A stretch of 64,000 nt of DNA from Dermacoccus abyssi. GTDB lineage: Bacteria > Actinomycetota > Actinomycetes > Actinomycetales > Dermatophilaceae. The notes beneath the pieces are model-generated. The model was not told the DNA's origin. It saw only the letters and a program-made list of their open reading frames with translations, and did not search any database. Shown here in pieces: positions 54,655 to 62,006 of this stretch (positions are counted from its first letter, which is position 1; the number at the start of each line of letters is the position of its first letter). Made by a program: the position numbers and the translations under genes. Where the stretch lies: NCBI RefSeq assembly GCF_003515945.1, contig NZ_QWLM01000012.1, forward strand, positions 1 to 64,000, in the 5' to 3' direction.

Positions 54655-55265
54655 GTCCACCGTCCTCGTCACTTCGTGGTTCGCCTACGTCGTGGGGAAG
54701 CGAGCGCAGGAGCACAGGTATTCGCGGTGAGCTTAACGCAGGTGGAGCTGACGCCCCAAGCGTCGAGGAGCTGTCCGAGGCGGTCGCCGCAGTTGGCTTG
54801 GGTGTGGATTCGTGGGGCGCTTGATCGCGATGGAGAAAGAGTTGGTCGTCGTCATAGGGGGTGTGGATTCTGGGGACAACCACATCTGTGCCGGAGATCC
54901 CGCGGTTTCCGGTTGTGGGCAGCGTGGGGATGGTGGTTGGGGACGACACAGTGGGGGTGTGGACGGATTTTTCGCGTCCACAGACGCCGACGGCGCTCAA
55001 GGGGTGTTATCCCCTGATTTCGACCGTTGTCCACGGAGTTATCCCCAGATTCTGTGGAAAAGCGTGTGACGAAGGAGTCCTGTTCATGTGGGGCAGGTGA
55101 ATCACAGTGGTGTTGTCCACAAATCCACAGGGATGTCCCCAGGCGGAGTTTCGCGGAATGTCGGGGCTGCCCCGGCTGTGATGGGACGTCCGAGCGGTCG
55201 TTGCACACAGCGTCCCCAGGGTTGTCCCCAGAACCTGTGGACAACCCCGAGTATCGGCCTCACGC
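54655..55265. other. oriC: oriC: chromosomal replication origin region
   Basis: Gene-free DNA next to dnaN with clustered DnaA boxes. Perfect TTGTCCACA is at 55113-55121 and its complement TGTGGACAA at 55236-55244. One- or two-mismatch boxes are TTGTCCACG (55027), TTATCCCCA (55039), TTATCCCCT (55007), TTGTCCCCA (55222), and reverse TGGGGACAA (54871). They span about 370 bp (54871-55244) in both orientations. In related bacteria this region lies between dnaA and dnaN; here an MFS gene sits between it and dnaA. An AT-rich unwinding segment is not obvious; the gattttttcgc-type patch at 54966-54974 is weak. Confidence 0.88.
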
Positions 55266-56522
55266 TCAAGACCGACGGGACGAGCCGGGGACAGTGCGTC
55301 GGACGCTCTGACGGAGCGCGTTGACGGGGCGGGTCGAGACGAGGTGCCACAGCCACATCGCGGCCCCGAGCATGACGAGACCGAGCGCCGTGACCGCCAT
55401 CGTCCAGGCGCTCTCGGCCGCGAAAGGAGCCACGAGACCTGCCACGAGAGCGCTTGTCACGAGGTTGACGAAGGTGCCTGCCGACGCCGCGCTTCCGCGG
55501 GCGTGGGGGAACTGGTCGAGCATGGCAATTTGCAGGGTGGGCAGGGACAGCCCGATCCCATAGGCGATGAGAGCGGGAGCCACGATGGCCCACGGCAGGA
55601 CGTCGCCGACCGGCGTCACCGAGACAATGGCGCCCGCTGAGGCCGCGAGGAGGGCGAAGCCCAGGCCGTAGGTGATCTGGCGGTCGCTCGTCACCCGTCC
55701 GGCGAGCCGTCCACTCGTCCAGGATCCGGTGATCATGCAAGCCACCATCGGGACGAAGAACACCCAGAAGTCTGATTCGCCGAGACCGAGCAGTCCGATG
55801 AGGAACAACGGTGCGGCGGAGATGTAGAGGAACTGGCCCGCAAAGGAGAACGCGGCTGCGAAGGCCACGCGCATGAAGCGGCCGCTCCGCATTGCGGCGA
55901 GCAGCCCAGACACGAGTGAGCCCACGCGCAGCGGCGTCCGGTGCTCGGCGGGGAGGCTTTCCGGCAGAGAAAGAGCAACCGAGACGGCCATGATGATGCC
56001 GAAGGCGACGAGGAACCAGAAGATCGTGCGCCAGGAGCCCAGCTGGAGGAGGAGCCCGGACAGGACGGGCGCCACGGCCGGTGCGACACCGAAGATCATC
56101 GAGACCTGGCTCATGAGTCGCTGCGCTTCCGCTCCCTCGAAGAGGTCACGGATGACGGTTCGCGCGATGATCTGCCCTGCACCGGCCGCGAACCCTTGGA
56201 ACATGCGGAAGACGAGCAGCATCGTCAGGGAGATCGACAGGGCGCACCCGATGGAAGCGACGACGTAGACGCCGATGCCGATGAGCATGACGGGACGCCT
56301 GCCCACGGCGTCGGAGATGGGGCCGTGGAGCAGGCTCATCAGAGCGAAGGCGAGGAGGTAGACGCTGACGACCAACTGCATCGCGGCTGGTTCCACGTGA
56401 AACTCCGCACCCATTTCGCCGAAGGCGGGCAGCGGCGCATCGACGTTGAACGGGCCGAACATCGACAGGCCGGCCAGGATGAGGGTCAGCAGGACGCCGG
56501 CGCGTCGTGGGGCGGAAGTCAC
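55266..56522 (-). CDS. MFS drug-resistance transporter (Bcr/CflA type) inserted between dnaA and oriC
   Basis: A 418-aa transporter with 12 predicted membrane helices. Bcr/CflA features include PFNVDAPLPAFGEMG in helix 1, QLVVSVYLLAFALMSLLHGP, ISDAVGRRPVMLIGIGVY (motif A), and RMFQGFAAGAGQIIARTVIR (motif C-like). Such proteins export drugs such as bicyclomycin or chloramphenicol, or sulfonamides; the substrate is not predictable. It lies between dnaA (upstream, same strand) and oriC/dnaN, an unusual place. A parS site lies within its 5' end (56389-56404). Codon use looks like the neighbours. Confidence 0.85.
   Translation of the reverse strand: MTSAPRRAGVLLTLILAGLSMFGPFNVDAPLPAFGEMGAEFHVEPAAMQLVVSVYLLAFALMSLLHGPISDAVGRRPVMLIGIGVYVVASIGCALSISLTMLLVFRMFQGFAAGAGQIIARTVIRDLFEGAEAQRLMSQVSMIFGVAPAVAPVLSGLLLQLGSWRTIFWFLVAFGIIMAVSVALSLPESLPAEHRTPLRVGSLVSGLLAAMRSGRFMRVAFAAAFSFAGQFLYISAAPLFLIGLLGLGESDFWVFFVPMVACMITGSWTSGRLAGRVTSDRQITYGLGFALLAASAGAIVSVTPVGDVLPWAIVAPALIAYGIGLSLPTLQIAMLDQFPHARGSAASAGTFVNLVTSALVAGLVAPFAAESAWTMAVTALGLVMLGAAMWLWHLVSTRPVNALRQSVRRTVPGSSRRS
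56389..56404. promoter_or_regulatory. parS-like site inside the MFS gene
   Basis: GGTTCCACGTGAAACT, 13 of 16 matches, core intact. Confidence 0.65.
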
Positions 56523-56546
56523 CGGCCGAGCCTACGAGGGAGGGTG

Positions 56547-56562
56547 TGTTTCACGTGAAACA
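56547..56562. promoter_or_regulatory. Perfect parS within a 30-bp palindrome
   Basis: TGTTTCACGTGAAACA, 16 of 16. The dyad extends to 56540-56569 (30 bp, perfect) with arms gagggtgtg and cacaccctc, in the 52-bp gap between dnaA and the MFS gene. It could also act as a transcription terminator for dnaA. Confidence 0.95.
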
Positions 56563-56574
56563 CACCCTCGTGGA

Positions 56575-58131
56575 TCAAGCGCTGCGGCGCCTGATCTGTG
56601 TCGTCAGCTCGGTGATCTGGTCGTAGATCGGCTGACGTTCGCCGATGAGCTGGCGGATCTTCTTCTCCGCGTGCATGACGGTGGTGTGGTCACGTCCACC
56701 GAAGTGCTGCCCCAGTTGGGGGAAGGAGTGCTCGGTCAGTTCACGGGAGAGATACATCGCGATCTGGCGCGCGGTGACGAGGTTGCGCGAGCGGGACGTG
56801 CCCTTGATGTCGTCCACCGTGACACCGAAATAGACGGCCGTCTCGGAGATGATCTGATGCACCGTGATCTGCCCGGTCTCACTCGGTACGACGTCCTTGA
56901 GGACGAACGCCGCCTTGGCCCGGTCGACCGGCTCCTTCTGGAGCGAGGCGTACGCAGCGACGCGGATGAGCGCGCCCTCGAGCTCTCGGATGTTCGTCGA
57001 GATCTTCGAGGCCACGAGTTCGAGGACGTCGTCGCCGATGTCCATGCGCTCGGCGTTGGCCTTCTTACGCAGGATCGCGATGCGGGTTTCCAGTTCGGGC
57101 GGGTGCACGTCCGTCGTGAGGCCGGACTTGAACCGGCTGCGCATGCGGTCGGCGAACGTGGTCAGCTTCTCCGGCGGCTGGTCGGAGGTGAGCACGATCT
57201 GCTTGCCCGAGGAGTGCAGAGCGTTGAACGTGTGGAAGAACTCCTCCTGCGTCTGCTCCTTGCCTTGGAGGAACTGGATGTCGTCGATGAGCAGGACGTC
57301 GACGTTGTCGCGGTAGCGGCGCTGGAAGGTGGCCGCACGGTCGTCACGGATGGAGTTGACGAAGTCGTTCGTGAACTCCTCGGAGCTGACGTAGCGCACC
57401 CGCAACTTGGGGTGGTAGTCGTGCACGTAGTGCCCGATGGCGTGCAGCAGGTGGGTCTTGCCGAGGCCCGAGTCACCGTGGATGAACAGCGGGTTGTAGG
57501 CCTGGCCGGGCTCCTCGGCGATCGCGATGGCGGCCGCGTGGGCGAAGCGGTTGCTGTCACCGATGACGAAAGTGTCGAAGGTGTACTTCGGGTTGAGTCG
57601 CGGCGAGTACTCCTCGTCGCTCGGCGGCGGAGCGTCCGTGCGGCCACCCACGGAACGGGGAGGCAGAACGACGTCGGGGTGCGCCGAGCGAGGACGCGGA
57701 ACCTGCTCGGCCGCGATCTGGGAGCCGCCCGGCAGCGAGAAACCGAGTGTGCCGTCGGAGTGGTCGGGCTCCTGGGCGTTCGTGTCGGGATCCGCGTCTG
57801 TGCCAGTCTGTGCAGCACCGTGCGCATCGGCGCCCGCGCCGTCGAGTTCCTGGACTGCGGCCTGAAGGCTCTCGTCGACGGAGATGGCGACGCGAACCTG
57901 CTGTCCGAGCTGGTTCGAGAGTGCCTCGGCGACCTGGTCGCGCAGCGGACCTTCGAGCATGCGCTTGGTCTGCTCGAAGGGAACGGACAGCAGGACGTTC
58001 TCACCGATGAGGCCGACGAAGCGCGTGAGGTTGAGGAAGGCTCGGTCACGAGAACCGATGCCGTGCTTGCTCATTTCCGCCAGGGCGGCGTGCCACGTGC
58101 GTTCGTAGTCGACGGGTTCGTCGGTGGTCAC
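56575..58131 (-). CDS. dnaA: Chromosomal replication initiator DnaA
   Basis: A 518-aa protein. N-terminal domain I (WHAALAEMSKHGIGSRDRAF), a long disordered domain II, an AAA+ domain III with Walker A GDSGLGKTH and Walker B LLIDDIQFLQGKE, and DNA-binding domain IV with GRDHTTVMHAEKKIRQLIGE. It opens oriC by binding DnaA boxes. GTG 58131 is preferred as start because AGGAGG lies 8 bases upstream; the frame is open for 24 further codons upstream including an ATG at 58173. A DnaA box just upstream suggests autoregulation. Confidence 0.97.
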   Translation of the reverse strand: MTTDEPVDYERTWHAALAEMSKHGIGSRDRAFLNLTRFVGLIGENVLLSVPFEQTKRMLEGPLRDQVAEALSNQLGQQVRVAISVDESLQAAVQELDGAGADAHGAAQTGTDADPDTNAQEPDHSDGTLGFSLPGGSQIAAEQVPRPRSAHPDVVLPPRSVGGRTDAPPPSDEEYSPRLNPKYTFDTFVIGDSNRFAHAAAIAIAEEPGQAYNPLFIHGDSGLGKTHLLHAIGHYVHDYHPKLRVRYVSSEEFTNDFVNSIRDDRAATFQRRYRDNVDVLLIDDIQFLQGKEQTQEEFFHTFNALHSSGKQIVLTSDQPPEKLTTFADRMRSRFKSGLTTDVHPPELETRIAILRKKANAERMDIGDDVLELVASKISTNIRELEGALIRVAAYASLQKEPVDRAKAAFVLKDVVPSETGQITVHQIISETAVYFGVTVDDIKGTSRSRNLVTARQIAMYLSRELTEHSFPQLGQHFGGRDHTTVMHAEKKIRQLIGERQPIYDQITELTTQIRRRSA

Positions 58132-58551
58132 GAAGGCTCCTCCTGGTGCGGTGCTCGTCTGTGGAACGCCCATACTAAGGGTGGTTTCCACAACGTTATC
58201 CACAGCCTGTGTACCGGAGTGTCGCGGCTTCGGGGCGCTTGAGAGGACAACGGGTTTGCTTTCCGGACACGTTAACGGCGTGTCGACTGGATTTCACCTC
58301 GCCCGTATGAATCACACATGTGTTATTTGCGCGTGTGCGCCGTTGAACATCGAGTCGCGCGTGTGTCGTTTTGACCGGCTTGGTCACGGCCCGTACAGTT
58401 GACGGCGATTGTCTGCGCCCCAAATGGGGCTCGGGTCGAGACGCGCACATCGCGACATTGCCCGAAACAACCGAGAAATCGGCGGCGCGACAACTAGACC
58501 ACCAGTACGACGGCGACGCGTCAGCGCTCGCCCATTTCATCGGAGATCGAC
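58132..58551. other. Divergent dnaA/rpmH intergenic region
   Basis: About 420 bp without a gene. It contains a perfect DnaA box TTATCCACA (58196-58204) next to TTTCCACAA, in the dnaA leader, and the rpmH promoter on the plus strand. It is AT-richer than its surroundings between 58300 and 58400 (tgttatttgc). It may be a second part of a bipartite origin. Confidence 0.7.
58371..58399 (+). promoter_or_regulatory. rpmH promoter
   Basis: TTGACC and TACAGT with a 17-base spacer form a good sigma-70-type promoter, 153 bp ahead of the rpmH start. Confidence 0.6.
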
Positions 58552-58689
58552 GTGAGCAAGCGCACCTTCCAGCCCAACAACCGTCGCCGCGCCAAGACGC
58601 ACGGCTTCCGTCTGCGTATGCGTACCCGCGCCGGCCGCGCCATCCTGGCCAACCGCCGCGCCAAGGGCCGCAGCAAGCTCTCCGCCTGA
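58552..58689 (+). CDS. rpmH: Ribosomal protein L34
   Basis: A 45-aa basic protein: [44 protein letters not shown], the full L34 sequence. GTG start after GGAG, followed 18 bases later by rnpA. L34 binds 23S rRNA in the large subunit. The order rpmH-rnpA-yidD-yidC-jag is universal. Confidence 0.97.
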   Translation: MSKRTFQPNNRRRAKTHGFRLRMRTRAGRAILANRRAKGRSKLSA

Positions 58690-58707
58690 GCCTCGGCGGC
58701 AACGGCC

Positions 58708-59127
58708 GTGCTGCCAGCGCCTCACCGTCTGCGTGACGCCGGGCAGTACCGCGCCGTTCTGCGGAATCGCCGCTCCGGTCGAGCCGGCGGTTCGCTGCTC
58801 GTGGTCCAGATGATCGACGCCGACGCGTCCGGCCTCGCGCACCCGGAAAGGGTGGGGCCGCGCGTCGGTTTTGTCGTATCCAAGGCCGTGGGAAACGCCG
58901 TGGTTCGCTCGCGCACGAAGCGGGTGCTGCGTCATCTCGTGCGTGACGAGTTGCCTCGCCTCGATCCGAGTCTCGACATCGTCGTGCGCGCCAACCCGGC
59001 CATCGCCGGCGCCGGCACGGACGCCGTCCGTGCCGAACTGCAGCGCATGCTCACGAAGGCGCACAAGCGGATTCGGACCGACGACGGCGTTCCACGTGAA
59101 ACGGCGAGTGCCGGAGCGAAGCGATGA
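58708..59127 (+). CDS. rnpA: Ribonuclease P protein component
   Basis: A 139-aa protein. [20 protein letters not shown] and [11 protein letters not shown] form the RNR motif that contacts RNase [23 protein letters not shown] is the normal N-terminus. It helps the RNA enzyme cut tRNA 5' leaders. The 3' end of the gene contains a parS site, which adds a VPRET sequence. The stop overlaps the yidD start (ATGA). Confidence 0.95.
   Translation: MLPAPHRLRDAGQYRAVLRNRRSGRAGGSLLVVQMIDADASGLAHPERVGPRVGFVVSKAVGNAVVRSRTKRVLRHLVRDELPRLDPSLDIVVRANPAIAGAGTDAVRAELQRMLTKAHKRIRTDDGVPRETASAGAKR
59088..59103. promoter_or_regulatory. parS site inside the rnpA 3' end
   Basis: CGTTCCACGTGAAACG, 13 of 16 matches, core CCACGTGAAAC intact. 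It encodes part of the variable rnpA tail. Confidence 0.7.
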
Positions 59128-59453
59128 CGGCGTCCACGGCCGACGATGTGACGGGTTGGCGACATGTTGCCGTCTGGCCCCTGCTCGTCATCGTGCGCTT
59201 CTATCGCCGCTGGATCTCGCCCGCGCTACCTGCCACCTGCCGGTTCTACCCGACGTGCTCGTCCTACGGCCTCACGGCGCTCACCCGGTTCGGGCCGATC
59301 AAGGGCACCTGGCTCACCCTGAAGCGTCTTGCGCGCTGTCACCCCTGGAACCCCGGCGGGGTCGACCACGTTCCACCGAAGGGCCACTCGGCCCACGGGG
59401 AGCACGGACCGTCCGACGCCGCACCTGCACCCGTCAAAGCGAAGGATGATTGA
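59124..59453 (+). CDS. yidD: Membrane protein insertion efficiency factor YidD
   Basis: A 109-aa protein of the YidD (haemolysin-like) family. [40 protein letters not shown], and [14 protein letters not shown] carry the conserved three Cys and Pro-Trp motif. It assists YidC or Sec insertion at the inner face of the membrane. It overlaps rnpA (ATGA) and yidC. Confidence 0.95.
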   Translation: MTASTADDVTGWRHVAVWPLLVIVRFYRRWISPALPATCRFYPTCSSYGLTALTRFGPIKGTWLTLKRLARCHPWNPGGVDHVPPKGHSAHGEHGPSDAAPAPVKAKDD

Positions 59454-60586
59454 TGCTTGACACCCTGCTCTATCCGCTCGAGTGGTTCGTCGCCGCCATC
59501 ATGGTCGGCTGGCACAAGCTCTTCACCCTCGTCGGGCTGCCTGAAGCGTCGGGCTGGACCTGGGCCCTCTCGATCGCCGGACTCGTGATCGTCCTACGTA
59601 TCCTGCTCATCCCGCTCTTCGTCAAGCAGATCCACGCCTCGCGCCGCATGCAGCTCGTGCAGCCCGAGATGCAGAAGATCCAGAAGAAGTACAAGGGCAA
59701 GAAGGACCCGGAGTCCCGCCAGAAGCAGCAAGAAGAAATGATGGAGTTGTACCGGACCACCGGTACCAACCCCATGGGTTCCTGCATGCCGATCCTGCTG
59801 CAGGCACCGTTCTTCTTCGCGCTCTTCCGCGTGCTCAACAACCTCGACGACATCGCCCGCGGTGACCGTGGGCCCATCGGCTTCCTCACGAAGGAGCTCG
59901 CGAGCCAGGCCGAGAGCTCGACTCTTCTCGGAGCGAAGCTCTCGTCCACCTTCATGGGAACGTCGGGTTGGGGTGCAGCCAAGTGGGTCGCCGTCCTGCT
60001 CATCATCCTCATGTCGGCGACGTCGTTCATCACGCAGCACCAGCTCATGCGCCGCAACATGCCGAAGGCCGCGCTCGAGGGCCCGATGGCCAAGCAGCAG
60101 CAGATCATCATCTACCTCATGCCGCTGTTCTTCGCGATCTCCGGTGTGAACTTCCCGATCGGTGTTCTCATCTACTGGTTCGTCACGAACCTGTGGACGA
60201 TGTTCCAACAGTGGTACGTCATCCGTCGCATGCCGACCCCTGGTTCGGACGCCGAGAAGAAGCTCGAGGAGCGCAACCGTTCCAAGGGCCGTGAGCACAA
60301 GACCGTGACGATGGACGACCTGCGCAAGGAGAACGAGGGCAAGCCGAAGACGCGTTTCCAGCAGGCGATGGACCGCGCTCAGGAGCAGGCCAAGGCGCAG
60401 CAGGCCGCGAAGAGCGGTGCCACGCCGGCGTCCGCGAAGAAGGACAAGTCGGTGAAGACCTCGGACACCTCCACTGAGGTTTCCAGCCCGGTCAAGGAGA
60501 ACGTCCGTCCGGCCAAGGCCCAGCAGACCGGCCCGCGTAACCAGCCCAAGAAGAACACCCCGCGCGCGAAGCGCAAGAAGAACTGA
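59453..60586 (+). CDS. yidC: Membrane protein insertase YidC/Oxa1
   Basis: A 377-aa insertase. Five transmembrane helices are seen, with the conserved region from LRILLIPLFVKQIHASRRMQ through NPMGSCMPILLQAPFFFALF, and the last helices SGVNFPIGVLIYWFVTNLWT. The Arg in hydrophilic groove position (LFVKQIHASRRM) is present. The C-terminal 100 residues are a Lys-rich tail that could bind ribosomes. The ATG overlaps the yidD stop (TGATG). It inserts membrane proteins with or without SecYEG. Confidence 0.95.
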   Translation: MLDTLLYPLEWFVAAIMVGWHKLFTLVGLPEASGWTWALSIAGLVIVLRILLIPLFVKQIHASRRMQLVQPEMQKIQKKYKGKKDPESRQKQQEEMMELYRTTGTNPMGSCMPILLQAPFFFALFRVLNNLDDIARGDRGPIGFLTKELASQAESSTLLGAKLSSTFMGTSGWGAAKWVAVLLIILMSATSFITQHQLMRRNMPKAALEGPMAKQQQIIIYLMPLFFAISGVNFPIGVLIYWFVTNLWTMFQQWYVIRRMPTPGSDAEKKLEERNRSKGREHKTVTMDDLRKENEGKPKTRFQQAMDRAQEQAKAQQAAKSGATPASAKKDKSVKTSDTSTEVSSPVKENVRPAKAQQTGPRNQPKKNTPRAKRKKN

Positions 60587-60603
60587 AAGCAGAGGTAGCA
60601 AGG

Positions 60604-61101
60604 ATGTCCGAGAACACCTCCGCGCGTTCCGACGTGACGAACCTCGAGCGCGAGGGCGAGATCGCTGCCGACTTCCTCGAGAAGCTGCTCGACATCGCCG
60701 ACCTCGACGGTGACATCGACGTCGAGGTCGACGGTGACCGCGCGTCCGTCTCCATCGTCGACTCCGAGGAGGGGCAGGTGCCCCGCTCGCTCGTCGGTTC
60801 GAACGGCAAGACCCTCGATGCGCTGCAGGAACTCATGCGCCTCGCCGTCCAGGCCGAGACGGGTGAGCGCAGCCGCGCGATGCTCGACATCGCCGGCCAC
60901 CGCGCCGAGCGACGCTCGACGCTGGAGACCAAGGGCGCCGAGGCCGTCGCGCGCGTCAAGGAATCCGGCGAGAAGGTCGAGATGGAGCCGATGAGCGCGT
61001 TCGAGCGCAAGGTCGTCCACGACGTCGTGCTGGCCGCCGGTCTCACCTCCGAGTCCGAGGGCACCGAGCCGAACCGCTACGTCGTCGTTCTTCCGAACTG
61101 A
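60604..61101 (+). CDS. jag: Jag/KhpB-type RNA-binding protein (KH and R3H)
   Basis: A 165-aa protein with a KH-like domain (FLEKLLDIADLDGDIDVEVD, SLVGSNGKTLDALQELMRLA with the GxxG-like loop) and an R3H domain (ERKVVHDVVLAAGLTSESEG). No N-terminal Jag domain, as in other actinobacteria. RNA-binding regulator linked to wall synthesis; it follows yidC by 17 bases. Confidence 0.92.
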   Translation: MSENTSARSDVTNLEREGEIAADFLEKLLDIADLDGDIDVEVDGDRASVSIVDSEEGQVPRSLVGSNGKTLDALQELMRLAVQAETGERSRAMLDIAGHRAERRSTLETKGAEAVARVKESGEKVEMEPMSAFERKVVHDVVLAAGLTSESEGTEPNRYVVVLPN

Positions 61102-61117
61102 CGTTTCACGTGGAACG
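61102..61117. promoter_or_regulatory. parS site between jag and rsmG
   Basis: CGTTTCACGTGGAACG, 13 of 16 matches. It covers the rsmG GTG start and the end of jag. Confidence 0.7.
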
Positions 61118-61880
61118 ACCGGACGTGAACACCCCGGAGGAGCAGCCGACGATCGGTGAAGCGGCTCCACCGCCGCCCACTCCGGATGCCGCGCGAGAGT
61201 TCCTCGGTGCGCGTGTCGAGGTCATGGAGCGCTACGTCGCGCACCTGTGTGACACAGGGGTGACGCACGGCCTCGTCGGGCCACGTGAGGTTCCGCGCAT
61301 GTGGGAACGACACGTGCTCAACTGCGCCGTCGTCCATCCCGGCATTGCGGACGAGAGCGCCGTCGCCGATATCGGCGCCGGGGCCGGACTGCCCGGCTTG
61401 GTGCTCGCCATCGCACGGCCGGACCTGCGCTTGACGCTCGTCGAGCCGTTGCTGCGCCGCACCGTCTGGCTCGAGCGCGTCATCGACGACCTCGAGCTCG
61501 GCAACGTCGAGGTGGTGCGGGCTCGGGCTGACGAATTGTGGGGCAAGCGTTCGTTCGACGTCGTCACCTCCCGTGCCGTGGCCCGGATAGGCGAACTCGC
61601 CCGATGGTCGTTGCCCCTCGTTCAGCGGGGTGGCGAGATGTTCGTGCTCAAGGGTTCGAGCGCGGCTCTCGAACGGGACGAGGACGCCTCGATCCTGCGC
61701 AAGCTCAAGGTTGTCGAGGCGGACGTCGAGACGTGGGGCGCCGGAATTGTCGACCCGGAGACCGTCACCCTGCGCCTGAGTGTCGAGGGCGTGGCACCGC
61801 AGCTCACCCGGAAGCAGGCTGGAACCGGCCCGTCAACGGCGAAGAAGAAGGCGGCGCGCAGACAGGGTCGTCGCGACTGA
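61110..61880 (+). CDS. rsmG: 16S rRNA (guanine527-N7) methyltransferase
   Basis: A 256-aa SAM-dependent methyltransferase that modifies G527 of 16S rRNA. VADIGAGAGLPGLVLAIARP is the SAM motif; SPLVQRGGEMFVLKGSSAAL and TSRAVARIGELARWSLPLV are family-specific. The start GTG overlaps a parS site; a GTG at 61125 is the alternative. A Pro-rich N-terminal segment is normal in this group. Loss of RsmG gives low-level streptomycin resistance. Confidence 0.93.
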   Translation: MERPDVNTPEEQPTIGEAAPPPPTPDAAREFLGARVEVMERYVAHLCDTGVTHGLVGPREVPRMWERHVLNCAVVHPGIADESAVADIGAGAGLPGLVLAIARPDLRLTLVEPLLRRTVWLERVIDDLELGNVEVVRARADELWGKRSFDVVTSRAVARIGELARWSLPLVQRGGEMFVLKGSSAALERDEDASILRKLKVVEADVETWGAGIVDPETVTLRLSVEGVAPQLTRKQAGTGPSTAKKKAARRQGRRD

Positions 61881-62006
61881 GCCCAGTTTTCTTGACGTTG
61901 TCCTCAGGTGTGCCGGCTAGCCGGAGCCTGGGGACAACTGCGTTCGGGGCCGTTCGCGAAGGTGACACAATGGGCGGGCTCGTCAACGCGACTTCAAGGA
62001 GAAACG

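Noticed and set aside
53431-55017. 528-codon plus-strand frame across dnaN and oriC
   Set aside because: Antisense to dnaN; it runs through the DnaA boxes and has no motif.
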